Origin: an uncultured Massilia sp.
GTDB lineage: Bacteria; Pseudomonadota; Gammaproteobacteria; Burkholderiales; Burkholderiaceae
Length of the DNA: 9,203 bases
Assembly: GCA_946886065.1 (NCBI GenBank)
Contig: CAMPHU010000186.1
Coordinates: 1-9,203 of the forward strand
Direction of reading: 5' to 3'
Positions 1 to 6,878 of this stretch are shown here, one piece after another (the first letter of the stretch is position 1; every line of letters begins with the position of its first letter). The notes under the pieces are model-generated. The model searched no databases and was not told the origin of the DNA. It was given only the letters and a program-made list of their open reading frames with translations. Position numbers and translations under genes: made by a program.

Positions 1-43
1 GCCGGACGACGGCCCCAGTCCCCCCGGTGCGGGTCAGGCATGA
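1..43 (+). CDS. C-terminal tail of an upstream gene (partial; possibly T6SS-associated)
   Basis: Frame 2 is open from the window edge and ends ...GPSPPGAGQA at a TGA at 41-43. This stop overlaps the ATG of the lipase gene at 40 as ATGA, the same arrangement used at the next junction (1728-1731). The Pro/Gly/Ala-rich ending is compatible with the tail of a VgrG or an adaptor, which commonly sits just upstream of Tle effectors. With only about 13 codons visible, that identity is guesswork. The competing reading is that the lipase frame itself, also open to position 1, starts further upstream. Confidence 0.3.
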   Translation, partial: PDDGPSPPGAGQA

Positions 44-1731
44 GCGAGCCGACCCGCCCGATCCACCAGCCGAGAGTCGCAGCCGACGGCAGCCTGGTGG
101 CGCATACGGTTGCCACGCCCACTTCCTTCAAGGTGCGGGCGCGCGTGACGGTGGGGTCGCGCAAGGTGATACCGGTGATTTTCGTGCCGGGGATCATGGG
201 GTCGAACCTGAGGGCGAGAAAAGAGGTGAAGTCCGGGCCCGGTGCCGTGCTCAAGGCGGGCGAGCCCGCCTGGCGGCCGCCGAACGGCATGGTCGATGCC
301 GCCCGCGAGCTCTTCAAATGGTCCAGGCGTACGCCCGCGCAGCGGCAGCGGGTTCTCGATCCTGGGATACTCGAAGTCGATCCCGATGGCGAACTTGCCT
401 ACCCGGCCTCGATGCTCGACGAGTCCGAGATGCGCGAACGCGGCTGGGGAGAGGTACATGCCTCCTCGTACGGCAGTGTCCTGGTCGATCTGCAACGCCG
501 CCTGGACAAGACCTATCGGCGCGGACCGACCGGCGAGCGGGAGGTCCGCTCGTACTGGAAGCGCGTCATGCAAGTGGAGCCGGAGCGCTGGGGCGTGCGG
601 AGCTTTCAGAAAATTACCGAAACGGAGCTTGAAAAATACGCGAACTACCAATATCCGGTCTACGCCTTCGGTTACAACTGGCTGGAGTCCTGCGAGGTGT
701 CGGCCCAGCGTCTCCGCCGGAGGATAGACCAGATCAAGACATTCTGGATGGAGCGAAAGCACGAGTGCCGTCATGTCATTATTGTCACGCACTCCCTGGG
801 CGGCCTGGTGGCGCGGGCATGTGCACGCTTGAGCCTGCGCTCTGGCAAAGATGCCGATATCGCGGGCATTATCCACGGCGTCATGCCGGCACTGGGCGCA
901 CCGGTCGCCTATCGCCGCATCGCTTGCGGCACCGAGGGCGGCAGGTTCACCAACACCCTGGGGGACAAGGTCAAGGCAGATGCCTTCGCGGAGATTGCAG
1001 GCGCTTCACCCGCCGAGACCACGCCGATCATGGCGCTGTCGCCAGGCGTATTGCAGTTATTGCCAAATCATCTTTACCCTAGGCCATGGCTACAGATTAA
1101 GACTGTCCGTACCGTGAATCGTCGGGATGAAGTACGCGATCTGCTGGCGCTTCCAGCCGGGAATCCCTACGACTTCTATCGGGATCTGACATCCTGGTAT
1201 CGGATGATCGATCCACGATTGGCAGACCCGGCGCGACGGTACGCGAAACTGAGCGGCGGGGTCGAGAAAAAGATTGTTGCAGCGATCGATGCGGCGGAAC
1301 GCTTTCACACGGAGCTCCTGGTCGACGAAGGAAAGGACAAACCCTTCTATCACCCTCATACGTATGCTTTCTACGGTGCAGATACCGCGCTGCGCTCCTT
1401 CGGGCAGATCAGATGGGTAGCCCGCGAGCCTGCCAGCACCAGCACTGCGCTGACGCCTGCCAACGTCCGCTCGGGGCAGCATGTTCAATCCGATTCCGAA
1501 GGGGGCCGTGAGGTTGAAATCGCCAAGGGGCTGCGTTTGAGGTTTGCCATATGGCCACAAGACGCACAGGGGGACGAAACCGTTCCCGTACAGTCGGGCT
1601 CCGGCCCCCAGCCCCATGTGCGCCAGATCTTTGCCCCGGGCGGATTCCGGCATCAGGACAGCTATCAGCATGAGGACATGCTGCTGTTGACCCGACATCT
1701 CATCGTGAAGATTGTGCAGGAAATCAAATGA
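40..1731 (+). CDS. tle4: T6SS phospholipase effector, Tle4-like (PGAP1/LCAT-type alpha/beta hydrolase)
   Basis: Predicted lipase delivered by a type VI secretion system to attack membrane phospholipids of rival cells. The 563-residue protein has no signal peptide, as expected for a T6SS cargo. Residues 48-57 read FVPGIMGSNL, the oxyanion-hole strand/loop of the PGAP1/LCAT group. The nucleophile elbow is THSLGG with Ser252; the first glycine of GxSxG is replaced by Thr, a variant seen in this group. Near the C-terminus GDETVP carries the likely acid Asp512, and QHEDML carries the likely catalytic His544. The assignment to Tle4 rests mainly on the next gene, which looks like a Tli4 immunity protein and overlaps this one by ATGA, implying translational coupling. 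The ATG at 40 has only a weak Shine-Dalgarno (GGTCAGG), consistent with coupling to an upstream gene. GC is low: two 60-base samples at 1081 and 1261 give about 52-53%. Alternative: a generic lipase without secretion. Confidence 0.72.
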   Translation: MSEPTRPIHQPRVAADGSLVAHTVATPTSFKVRARVTVGSRKVIPVIFVPGIMGSNLRARKEVKSGPGAVLKAGEPAWRPPNGMVDAARELFKWSRRTPAQRQRVLDPGILEVDPDGELAYPASMLDESEMRERGWGEVHASSYGSVLVDLQRRLDKTYRRGPTGEREVRSYWKRVMQVEPERWGVRSFQKITETELEKYANYQYPVYAFGYNWLESCEVSAQRLRRRIDQIKTFWMERKHECRHVIIVTHSLGGLVARACARLSLRSGKDADIAGIIHGVMPALGAPVAYRRIACGTEGGRFTNTLGDKVKADAFAEIAGASPAETTPIMALSPGVLQLLPNHLYPRPWLQIKTVRTVNRRDEVRDLLALPAGNPYDFYRDLTSWYRMIDPRLADPARRYAKLSGGVEKKIVAAIDAAERFHTELLVDEGKDKPFYHPHTYAFYGADTALRSFGQIRWVAREPASTSTALTPANVRSGQHVQSDSEGGREVEIAKGLRLRFAIWPQDAQGDETVPVQSGSGPQPHVRQIFAPGGFRHQDSYQHEDMLLLTRHLIVKIVQEIK

Positions 1732-3452
1732 AACGGCTTGGGGGCCGGCGAATGCGAATCCTTGGTGGTGTGATGGCGTTGGGACTGACGCTGGTCTCCT
1801 ATTTCGCCAACTCGGTGCAAACAGGTCAAGATCAACGAAGAGTGGCGACTATGATGAGCAAGATGAAGACCGTATGTGTAGGACGCTTCTTGATCGATAT
1901 TCCCGCCGAAGCGCGCTTCAGCCTGGAGCGGGGGCTTGTGAGCGGCTATGACATCTCCACGACCACGCATGAAACGGACGAGGAATTCGCGGCGCGTCTC
2001 CGTCAGTTTGAAGCGGAGCTCGCCGCCTCGCGTAACGAGGATGGCCGCCCCAGTCTTGAATCGGGCAAAGTGCTGGCCTTCGGCGCAGGGCAAGGAAAGG
2101 TATTTGTGTACAACCGGCACCGTGCGAGAACTTTCAAGGAAGATCGCATTGTGACGATCGAGGATGTGAGCGTACGCGGCATGCTTCGTTTTCCCGGACT
2201 GAGCATTACGGCCAGCGCGGAAGGAATGGCGCCGGACAGTGGCGAAGACCTGGCGCGCGTCCTGGGACGCATCCGGCCGCTGGTATCGGACGACGTTCCC
2301 GTGGAGCCGGGTTTTTGCCTCGATCATGCGATCGTGCGCGATCCCTATCCGGATCCCGAACGCGAAAGTGTCGTGATGTTCGCTGGATTTCCAGCGCATC
2401 CAGACGTGAATATCGTCCTCTCCACCATGGCCGGCACCGCGCCGGCGCCTGGCTTATTGGCACGCAACGGGGCCGCAGCCGAACGATTGCCGCTCTATCT
2501 GCGGCTTGCTTTCACAACGCTACGCGAGCGTCCCCGTACGATTAACAGCTTGCCAGGTGAAGAATTGATGCTGCGTGTGCGCGAGACGAATTTCACGACC
2601 GGCTATGATCTCCAATGGGAGATGGCGGGAAAGGAAGACGACATCCTTGCTCCTTTGCTGACCCTGGAACTGGAGTCGGGAACCAATCCGGTCAGCGGCG
2701 GAAAACCGGTCCAGTCTTCGTTGTCCGAGCAAGTGATGCTGGAATTGTGGGAACGTATGTCGAGCAGCATACGGATACGTCCCACTGTCAGCGGCAAGCA
2801 TGCCGGGTCGACGCCGCCGGCGCTTCCATTGGGCACCAATGCGCTCGCGGGCGAGGCCTGTCCGGAGTCAGGCTGGTGGCAATGTGGCGACGGCGGCGAT
2901 GGTATCGGTGTGTTTGGCGGTGAACGCCAGTTCCTCAAGAAGGGCCAGCGCATGCCGCAAGCGCTCTTGCTTCCGCCGGCAACGCTGTGGCAGCGCCTGC
3001 GCGGCATGCAGCCCAGCTACGAGAGCAGGCATCCCACATTATGGACGCTGGCCGATAAGCGAAGCAGCGCTCGCGTTTCACCCCCTGCCGGGCTTGCGCA
3101 AGCATTGCCTGGCGCGGATGCGGGCTACATTCCTGCCGGCGCCACCCCGGGCGCGAGCATCGAGGCGCCGATCGGGAGTGTCGCGAAAACCGGCGCGGCT
3201 TGTCCGGCCGGTGGCTGGTGGCGCTGCGAGGACAGCCATGCGCTCGATGGAACACGCTGGTTCGCGGCAGGCAGCGTGCTTCCTGCGGCGACCTTCCGCA
3301 CCCAGGTGCATGGACGTGGCGCCGGTCATCCCGCATTGATTCATCGCCGTAGCGCCTGGCAACTGGTTCGCCTCGCCGAGGCGCCATTGGAAGTGGATGG
3401 GCCCCGCACCCGGACGGGATTCCCGGATGCGCCCGCCCCGCAGCTTTCCTAG
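1728..3452 (+). CDS. tli4: T6SS immunity protein, Tli4 family, with two extra C-terminal CPxxGWWxC modules
   Basis: Predicted periplasmic immunity protein that binds and blocks the cognate lipase encoded immediately upstream. The 574-residue product starts with a basic stretch and a hydrophobic segment (about residues 9-30), a signal peptide or membrane anchor; there is no lipobox cysteine. The Tli4-like core begins at C50-VGRFLIDIP and continues to about residue 350. It includes FTTGYDLQWEMAG (289-301) and LELESG...NPVSGGKPVQSSL (from 313), which I recognise as family landmarks. Two related Cys/Trp modules follow from C378 and C492. Known Tli4 proteins, as I recall them, are roughly the length of the core alone, so the extension is unusual. 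The start overlaps the lipase stop as ATGA, with an AGG about 8 bases upstream; a second ATG at 1752 (Met9) is also possible. GC rises from about 48% (line at 2101) to over 70% (lines at 3121 and 3181), suggesting a mosaic gene. Confidence 0.75.
   Translation: MKRLGGRRMRILGGVMALGLTLVSYFANSVQTGQDQRRVATMMSKMKTVCVGRFLIDIPAEARFSLERGLVSGYDISTTTHETDEEFAARLRQFEAELAASRNEDGRPSLESGKVLAFGAGQGKVFVYNRHRARTFKEDRIVTIEDVSVRGMLRFPGLSITASAEGMAPDSGEDLARVLGRIRPLVSDDVPVEPGFCLDHAIVRDPYPDPERESVVMFAGFPAHPDVNIVLSTMAGTAPAPGLLARNGAAAERLPLYLRLAFTTLRERPRTINSLPGEELMLRVRETNFTTGYDLQWEMAGKEDDILAPLLTLELESGTNPVSGGKPVQSSLSEQVMLELWERMSSSIRIRPTVSGKHAGSTPPALPLGTNALAGEACPESGWWQCGDGGDGIGVFGGERQFLKKGQRMPQALLLPPATLWQRLRGMQPSYESRHPTLWTLADKRSSARVSPPAGLAQALPGADAGYIPAGATPGASIEAPIGSVAKTGAACPAGGWWRCEDSHALDGTRWFAAGSVLPAATFRTQVHGRGAGHPALIHRRSAWQLVRLAEAPLEVDGPRTRTGFPDAPAPQLS
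2856..3386 (+). repeat. Two diverged tandem protein modules in the immunity gene
   Basis: Module 1 (residues about 377-446) begins ACPESGWWQC and module 2 (about 491-553) begins ACPAGGWWRC. Starts are 114 residues apart. Both then show an aromatic-x-x-G segment (QFLKKGQRMPQA versus WFAAGSVLPAA) and end in a short W-containing strand (HPTLWTLADKR versus SAWQLVRLAEAP). The paired cysteines (C378/C386 and C492/C500) suggest a small disulphide loop in the periplasm. Module 2 is shorter. Function unknown; the repeat is seen at protein level, while the DNA has diverged. Confidence 0.6.
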
Positions 3453-3753
3453 CCCGCCTGCAGCCGGCACGATCATGACGGAGAGCGATGCATGGCGCGA
3501 TGGGCGTCCACGCCTGGCCGCTGCCAGGCCGGGTCGGCCCGCGCCTGGACGGGGAAAAATGCGCGTTTTCACGCGCCGGCGTACCAGGATTCCCGACCGG
3601 GATCCTGTGATGCCCGTCCGCAGGCCTGGCTTCACGACAGGCTACCCGTTTCAATGGACATGGTGGGGACCGTGCCTTGGGCCGCGGTCGGAGTCGCCCA
3701 GGCGCGGCGCCCAGGCGCACTGCCGCGGCCAAGCGGGCCGGTCGATGGCTTGA
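3453..3753 (+). pseudogene. Decayed remnant of a second tli4-like gene
   Basis: This 310-base gap before comEC has no intact gene but keeps coding-like similarity to the preceding immunity gene. In one frame, codons 3589-3669 match residues 275-301 of that protein without gaps at 11 of 27 positions. The core FTTGYPFQWTWWG matches FTTGYDLQWEMAG at 8 of 13. The shared residues use different codons (ACA/ACC for Thr, TAC/TAT for Tyr), so the copy diverged as protein and is not a recent DNA duplication. After 3669 the similarity weakens; a GPVDG stretch in another frame could correspond to KPVQSS, implying a frameshift. Upstream of 3589 I see nothing convincing. Tandem Tli4 copies behind one effector are common in such clusters. 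The gap may also carry the comEC promoter, but I cannot point to one. Confidence 0.45.
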
Positions 3754-3762
3754 CCCGGACCG

Positions 3763-6114
3763 ATGCGCACCGCCATCCTCGCCTTTCTCGGCGGCGCCTG
3801 CTTCCTGCAAACGGGAGCGGCCTTACCTGGTCACACGGTCCTCCTGATCTGCCTGGCCGCCGCCGCGCTCGGCGCCATCTTGGTGCGCGGCCACGTCCGC
3901 CACGTGCTCGTCGGCAGCCTGCTGGGCTACCTGTGGGCCGCTTCGGCCGCGCATATGGCGCTCGACCGGATCCTGCCAAGGTCGGACGAAGGCCGCGATG
4001 TCACCGTGATCGGCACCATCGACAGCCTCCCGCACCGCTTCGACGGCGGCGTACGCTTCCACTTCCGTATCGAGCGGGTCGCCACAGTGGACGCCGCCAT
4101 TCCCCGGCGCGTCGCGCTCTCCTGGTATGGCCCGGCGGCAAGCGATCCACAGTGCTTGCAGCCAGGCGAGCGCTGGCGGCTCAAGGTGCGCCTGCAGCGC
4201 CCGCACGGCAACGCCAATCCCCACGGCTTCGACTACGAGGCCTGGCTGCTGGAGCAGGGCGTCCGCGCCACCGGCTATGTGCGCCCTGCAGGCCCGGAGA
4301 ATCGCCGCCTCGACGCCTGGGTCCCGGCGGCGCGCAGCATGGTGGAGCGCACCCGCGCCCTGCTGCGCGACCGCATCACGGAAACGCTGCGGGGCAAGCC
4401 CTACGCCGGCGTGATCGTCGCCCTGGTGATCGGCGACCAGCGCGGCATCGCGCAATCCGACTGGGACGTCTTCAACCGGACCGGCATCGGCCACCTGGTG
4501 TCCATCTCCGGCCTGCACATCACGATGCTGGCCGGCCTGGCCGCATGGCTGGCGTCCTTCCTGTGGCGGCGTTCCTTCTTCACCGGCGCGCAGCTTCCGC
4601 TGGTCCTGCCCGCCCAGAAAGCCGCGGCGCTGGCCGGCGCCGCGACGGCCTTCCTGTACGTGCTGCTGGCCGGCTTCGGCGTCCCGGCCCAGCGCACCTT
4701 CACCATGCTGGCCGTGGTCGCGCTGGCGCTCTGGATGGGCCGCATCACGGCCGCCTCCCATGTGCTGTGCCTGGCGCTCGGCGTGGTGCTGCTGCTCGAC
4801 CCCTGGGCGATGCTGTGGCCCGGCTTCTGGCTCTCGTACTGCGCCGTCGCCGCCATTCTCTACGCCAGCGTCGGCCGCCTGGACCGCAAACAGCCCGGCT
4901 GGCGGGGCGGCCTGCTGCTGGCGGCGCGCACCCAGTGGGCGGTGACCGTGGGACTGGTGCCGCTTACCTTGCTGCTGTTCGGCCAGGTATCGCTCGTGAG
5001 CCCGATCGCGAATGCCGTCGCCATCCCCGTCATCAGCCTGTTCGTGACCCCGCTCGCCCTACTGGGCAGCGTGCTGCCGTCGCCGCTGGCCGACGCGGGG
5101 CTGGGCGCCGCGCACGGCGCCGTCGCGTTGTTGGCCGCCTGCCTGGGCTGGCTGGCCGCGCCGCGCCTGGCGGTGTGGAGCGCCCCTGCGCCGGAGCCGT
5201 GGATCCTGGTGCTCGCCCTCGTCGGCGCCGCATGGCTGCTGGCGCCGCGCGGCTGGCCGCACCGCTGGGCGGGGCTGGCGGCGTGGACGCCTCTCCTGGC
5301 CCAGCTGCCTTCGAGCCCGCCACGCGGCGAATTCACCGTGACTGCCTTCGATGTCGGCCAGGGCATGGCGCTCCTGGTCGAAACCCACGCCCACCGCCTG
5401 CTGTACGATACCGGGCCGCAATACGCGCCCGGCGCCAACGGTGCGACGCGCGTCATCCTGCCCTACCTGCGCGGACGGGGCATCGGCAGGCTGGAGGGGA
5501 TGGTCGTCTCGCACAGCGACGTCGACCACGCCGGCGGCGCGGCCGACATGCTGGCGGCGCTGCCGGTCGACGCGCTGATTTCCTCGCTCCCGCAAGCGCA
5601 TCCGGCGGTGAAGGCAGCCAGGCGGCATACCCGGTGCAGGGCCGGCCAGCAATGGGACTGGGACGGCGTGCGCTTCGAGATGCTCGGGCCGGACCCGGCC
5701 AGCTACGGCGATCCGGCCCTCACATCCAATGCGCGCAGCTGCGTGCTGCGCATCAGCGCCGGCGGCAAGGCGATGCTGCTCGCCGCCGACATCGAAGCCG
5801 CCCAGGAAGCCGACCTGGTCCGCCGCTTCCCGCAGGCCCTGCGCGCCGATGTACTGCTCGCCCCGCACCACGGCAGCGGCACTTCCTCCACGGCGGCCTT
5901 CCTGCAAACGGTCGGGCCCACGCTCGGGGTATTCCAGGTCGGCTACCGCAACCGCTACCGCCATCCCAAGAAGGAGGTCTATGCGCGCTATGCCGAGCTG
6001 GGCATCCGCCGCCTGCGTACCGACGAGGCCGGCGCGGTGACCCTGCATTTCGGCCGCACCCTGTCCGTGTCCGAGCAGCGCCGGGAACAGGCGCGCTACT
6101 GGCACGGCAAATAG
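3763..6114 (+). CDS. comEC: ComEC/Rec2 DNA internalization channel
   Basis: Inner-membrane channel that carries single-stranded DNA into the cytoplasm during natural transformation. The 783-residue length fits the long proteobacterial form. The order is: N-terminal membrane segments and OB-like region (DUF4131-type, about 1-170); the polytopic Competence domain (about 200-480) with the signature GHLVSISGLH (H244-H252); then a C-terminal metallo-beta-lactamase domain (about 520-765). That domain has DVGQGMALLVE and the metal-binding motif HSDVDHAGG, with H584, D586, D588 and H589 all present. D676 in AADIE and HHGSG (H702, H703) complete the usual set, so the nuclease-like site looks intact. 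The ATG at 3763 lies 9 bases after an in-frame stop, fixing the earliest start; no strong Shine-Dalgarno is visible. GC is about 70-78% in sampled lines, unlike the upstream T6SS genes. It ends 3 bp from the convergent regulator gene. Confidence 0.95.
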   Translation: MRTAILAFLGGACFLQTGAALPGHTVLLICLAAAALGAILVRGHVRHVLVGSLLGYLWAASAAHMALDRILPRSDEGRDVTVIGTIDSLPHRFDGGVRFHFRIERVATVDAAIPRRVALSWYGPAASDPQCLQPGERWRLKVRLQRPHGNANPHGFDYEAWLLEQGVRATGYVRPAGPENRRLDAWVPAARSMVERTRALLRDRITETLRGKPYAGVIVALVIGDQRGIAQSDWDVFNRTGIGHLVSISGLHITMLAGLAAWLASFLWRRSFFTGAQLPLVLPAQKAAALAGAATAFLYVLLAGFGVPAQRTFTMLAVVALALWMGRITAASHVLCLALGVVLLLDPWAMLWPGFWLSYCAVAAILYASVGRLDRKQPGWRGGLLLAARTQWAVTVGLVPLTLLLFGQVSLVSPIANAVAIPVISLFVTPLALLGSVLPSPLADAGLGAAHGAVALLAACLGWLAAPRLAVWSAPAPEPWILVLALVGAAWLLAPRGWPHRWAGLAAWTPLLAQLPSSPPRGEFTVTAFDVGQGMALLVETHAHRLLYDTGPQYAPGANGATRVILPYLRGRGIGRLEGMVVSHSDVDHAGGAADMLAALPVDALISSLPQAHPAVKAARRHTRCRAGQQWDWDGVRFEMLGPDPASYGDPALTSNARSCVLRISAGGKAMLLAADIEAAQEADLVRRFPQALRADVLLAPHHGSGTSSTAAFLQTVGPTLGVFQVGYRNRYRHPKKEVYARYAELGIRRLRTDEAGAVTLHFGRTLSVSEQRREQARYWHGK

Positions 6115-6117
6115 CGC

Positions 6118-6813
6118 CTAGTCCGCGAGCAGCCGGTAACCGAGCCGGTACACGGTCTGCAGGCAGGAGCGCCCGTCCTTCATCCGCCCCAGCTTGTGGC
6201 GCAGGCTGCTCAAATGGACATCGACATTGCGGTCGTGGCGCGCCAGCGGCCGCCCCAGGGCCTGTTCCGACAGCTCGTGCTTGCTGACCGGCCGCCCCGG
6301 ATTGCGCGCCAGGACTTCCAGCAGGCTGAATTCGGTGCTGGTCAAGCCGATCGGCTGGCCGTTCCAGTAGGCACGGCGCTGCTCCGGATGGACGGCCAGC
6401 CTGCCGACGGTGAGCGCCATGCCGGGAGGCGCGTCCAGCCCATGGCTGCGGCGCAGGATGGCGCGCACCCGCGCCGCCAGCTCGCGCGGTGTGCAGGGCT
6501 TGCCGACGTAGTCGTCCGCCCCCAGTTCGAGGCCCAGGATGCGGTCGGCATCGTTGGCGCGGCCGGTCAGCACGAGGACGGGGATGCTGCTGTGGCTGCG
6601 AATCCGGCGCAGGGTGGCGATGCCGTTCATGCCGGGCATCATGACGTCGAGCACGGCAATCGCGTATTCCCCGGACAGTGCGGCGCGTGCCCCGGTTTCG
6701 CCGTCGTGGGCGCAGCCGACGGAAAAACCGTCGCGCTGAAGATATTCGGCGAACAGGCCAAGCAGCTCGACGTCGTCGTCGATCAGCAGTACGGGGCTCA
6801 TTCCAAAAATCAT
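6118..6813 (-). CDS. Second CpxR-like OmpR-family response regulator (paralogue)
   Basis: Last gene of the three-gene two-component operon. Numbering from the MSPVLLIDDD methionine, the receiver domain has the acidic pocket D8-D9, phosphoacceptor D52 in LDVMMPG, T79 and K101. The C-terminal winged helix (about 130-227) has GLTSTEFSLLE, the recognition helix DRNVDVHLSSLRHKL and the terminal wing. It is about 71% identical to the regulator at 8248-8934 by hand alignment, and the recognition helix differs only by Val for Ile, so both probably read the same DNA site and accept phosphate from the same kinase. Two starts are possible. ATG 6813 has GGCGG ten bases upstream. ATG 6801 aligns with the paralogue's start but has its GGA directly against it; I chose 6813. 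The 65-base gap from the kinase stop shows no clear promoter. Confidence 0.88.
   Translation of the reverse strand: MIFGMSPVLLIDDDVELLGLFAEYLQRDGFSVGCAHDGETGARAALSGEYAIAVLDVMMPGMNGIATLRRIRSHSSIPVLVLTGRANDADRILGLELGADDYVGKPCTPRELAARVRAILRRSHGLDAPPGMALTVGRLAVHPEQRRAYWNGQPIGLTSTEFSLLEVLARNPGRPVSKHELSEQALGRPLARHDRNVDVHLSSLRHKLGRMKDGRSCLQTVYRLGYRLLAD
6302..6344. repeat. Direct repeat copy A, inside the second regulator gene
   Basis: This 43-base stretch matches 8432-8474 at 41 of 43 positions, in the same orientation and 2130 bp away. It encodes the LTSTEF...LLEVLARN part of the DNA-binding domain in both regulator genes. It is a by-product of gene duplication, but is long and similar enough to be a plausible recombination site. 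Confidence 0.75.
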
Positions 6814-6878
6814 AACAAAAACGCCGCCCGCATGATGTACGGGTGGCGCCGACGCCCGCTGCCGACCATGCGCGGGGA

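Noticed and set aside
34..876. 280-codon minus-strand open frame under the lipase gene
   Set aside because: Antisense shadow with no recognisable motif; the + strand encodes the lipase active site.
1728..1820. Immunity protein as a lipoprotein
   Set aside because: No cysteine follows the hydrophobic segment (LTLVSYFANSVQ), so there is no lipobox; an ordinary signal peptide or anchor is more likely.
3397..3753. 118-codon frame taken as an intact small gene before comEC
   Set aside because: Its start lies inside the immunity gene, it lacks a ribosome-binding site, and only its middle resembles Tli4; treated as a remnant.
3492..6287. 931-codon open frame on the + strand overlapping comEC
   Set aside because: It is the neighbouring frame of comEC: Arg/Pro/Ala-rich, low complexity, no recognisable domain. 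Long shadow frames are expected at about 70% GC.
6814..6878. Terminator or attenuator hairpin between kinase and second regulator
   Set aside because: Only a 4-bp GGCG/CGCC stem without a T-run is visible, too weak to call.
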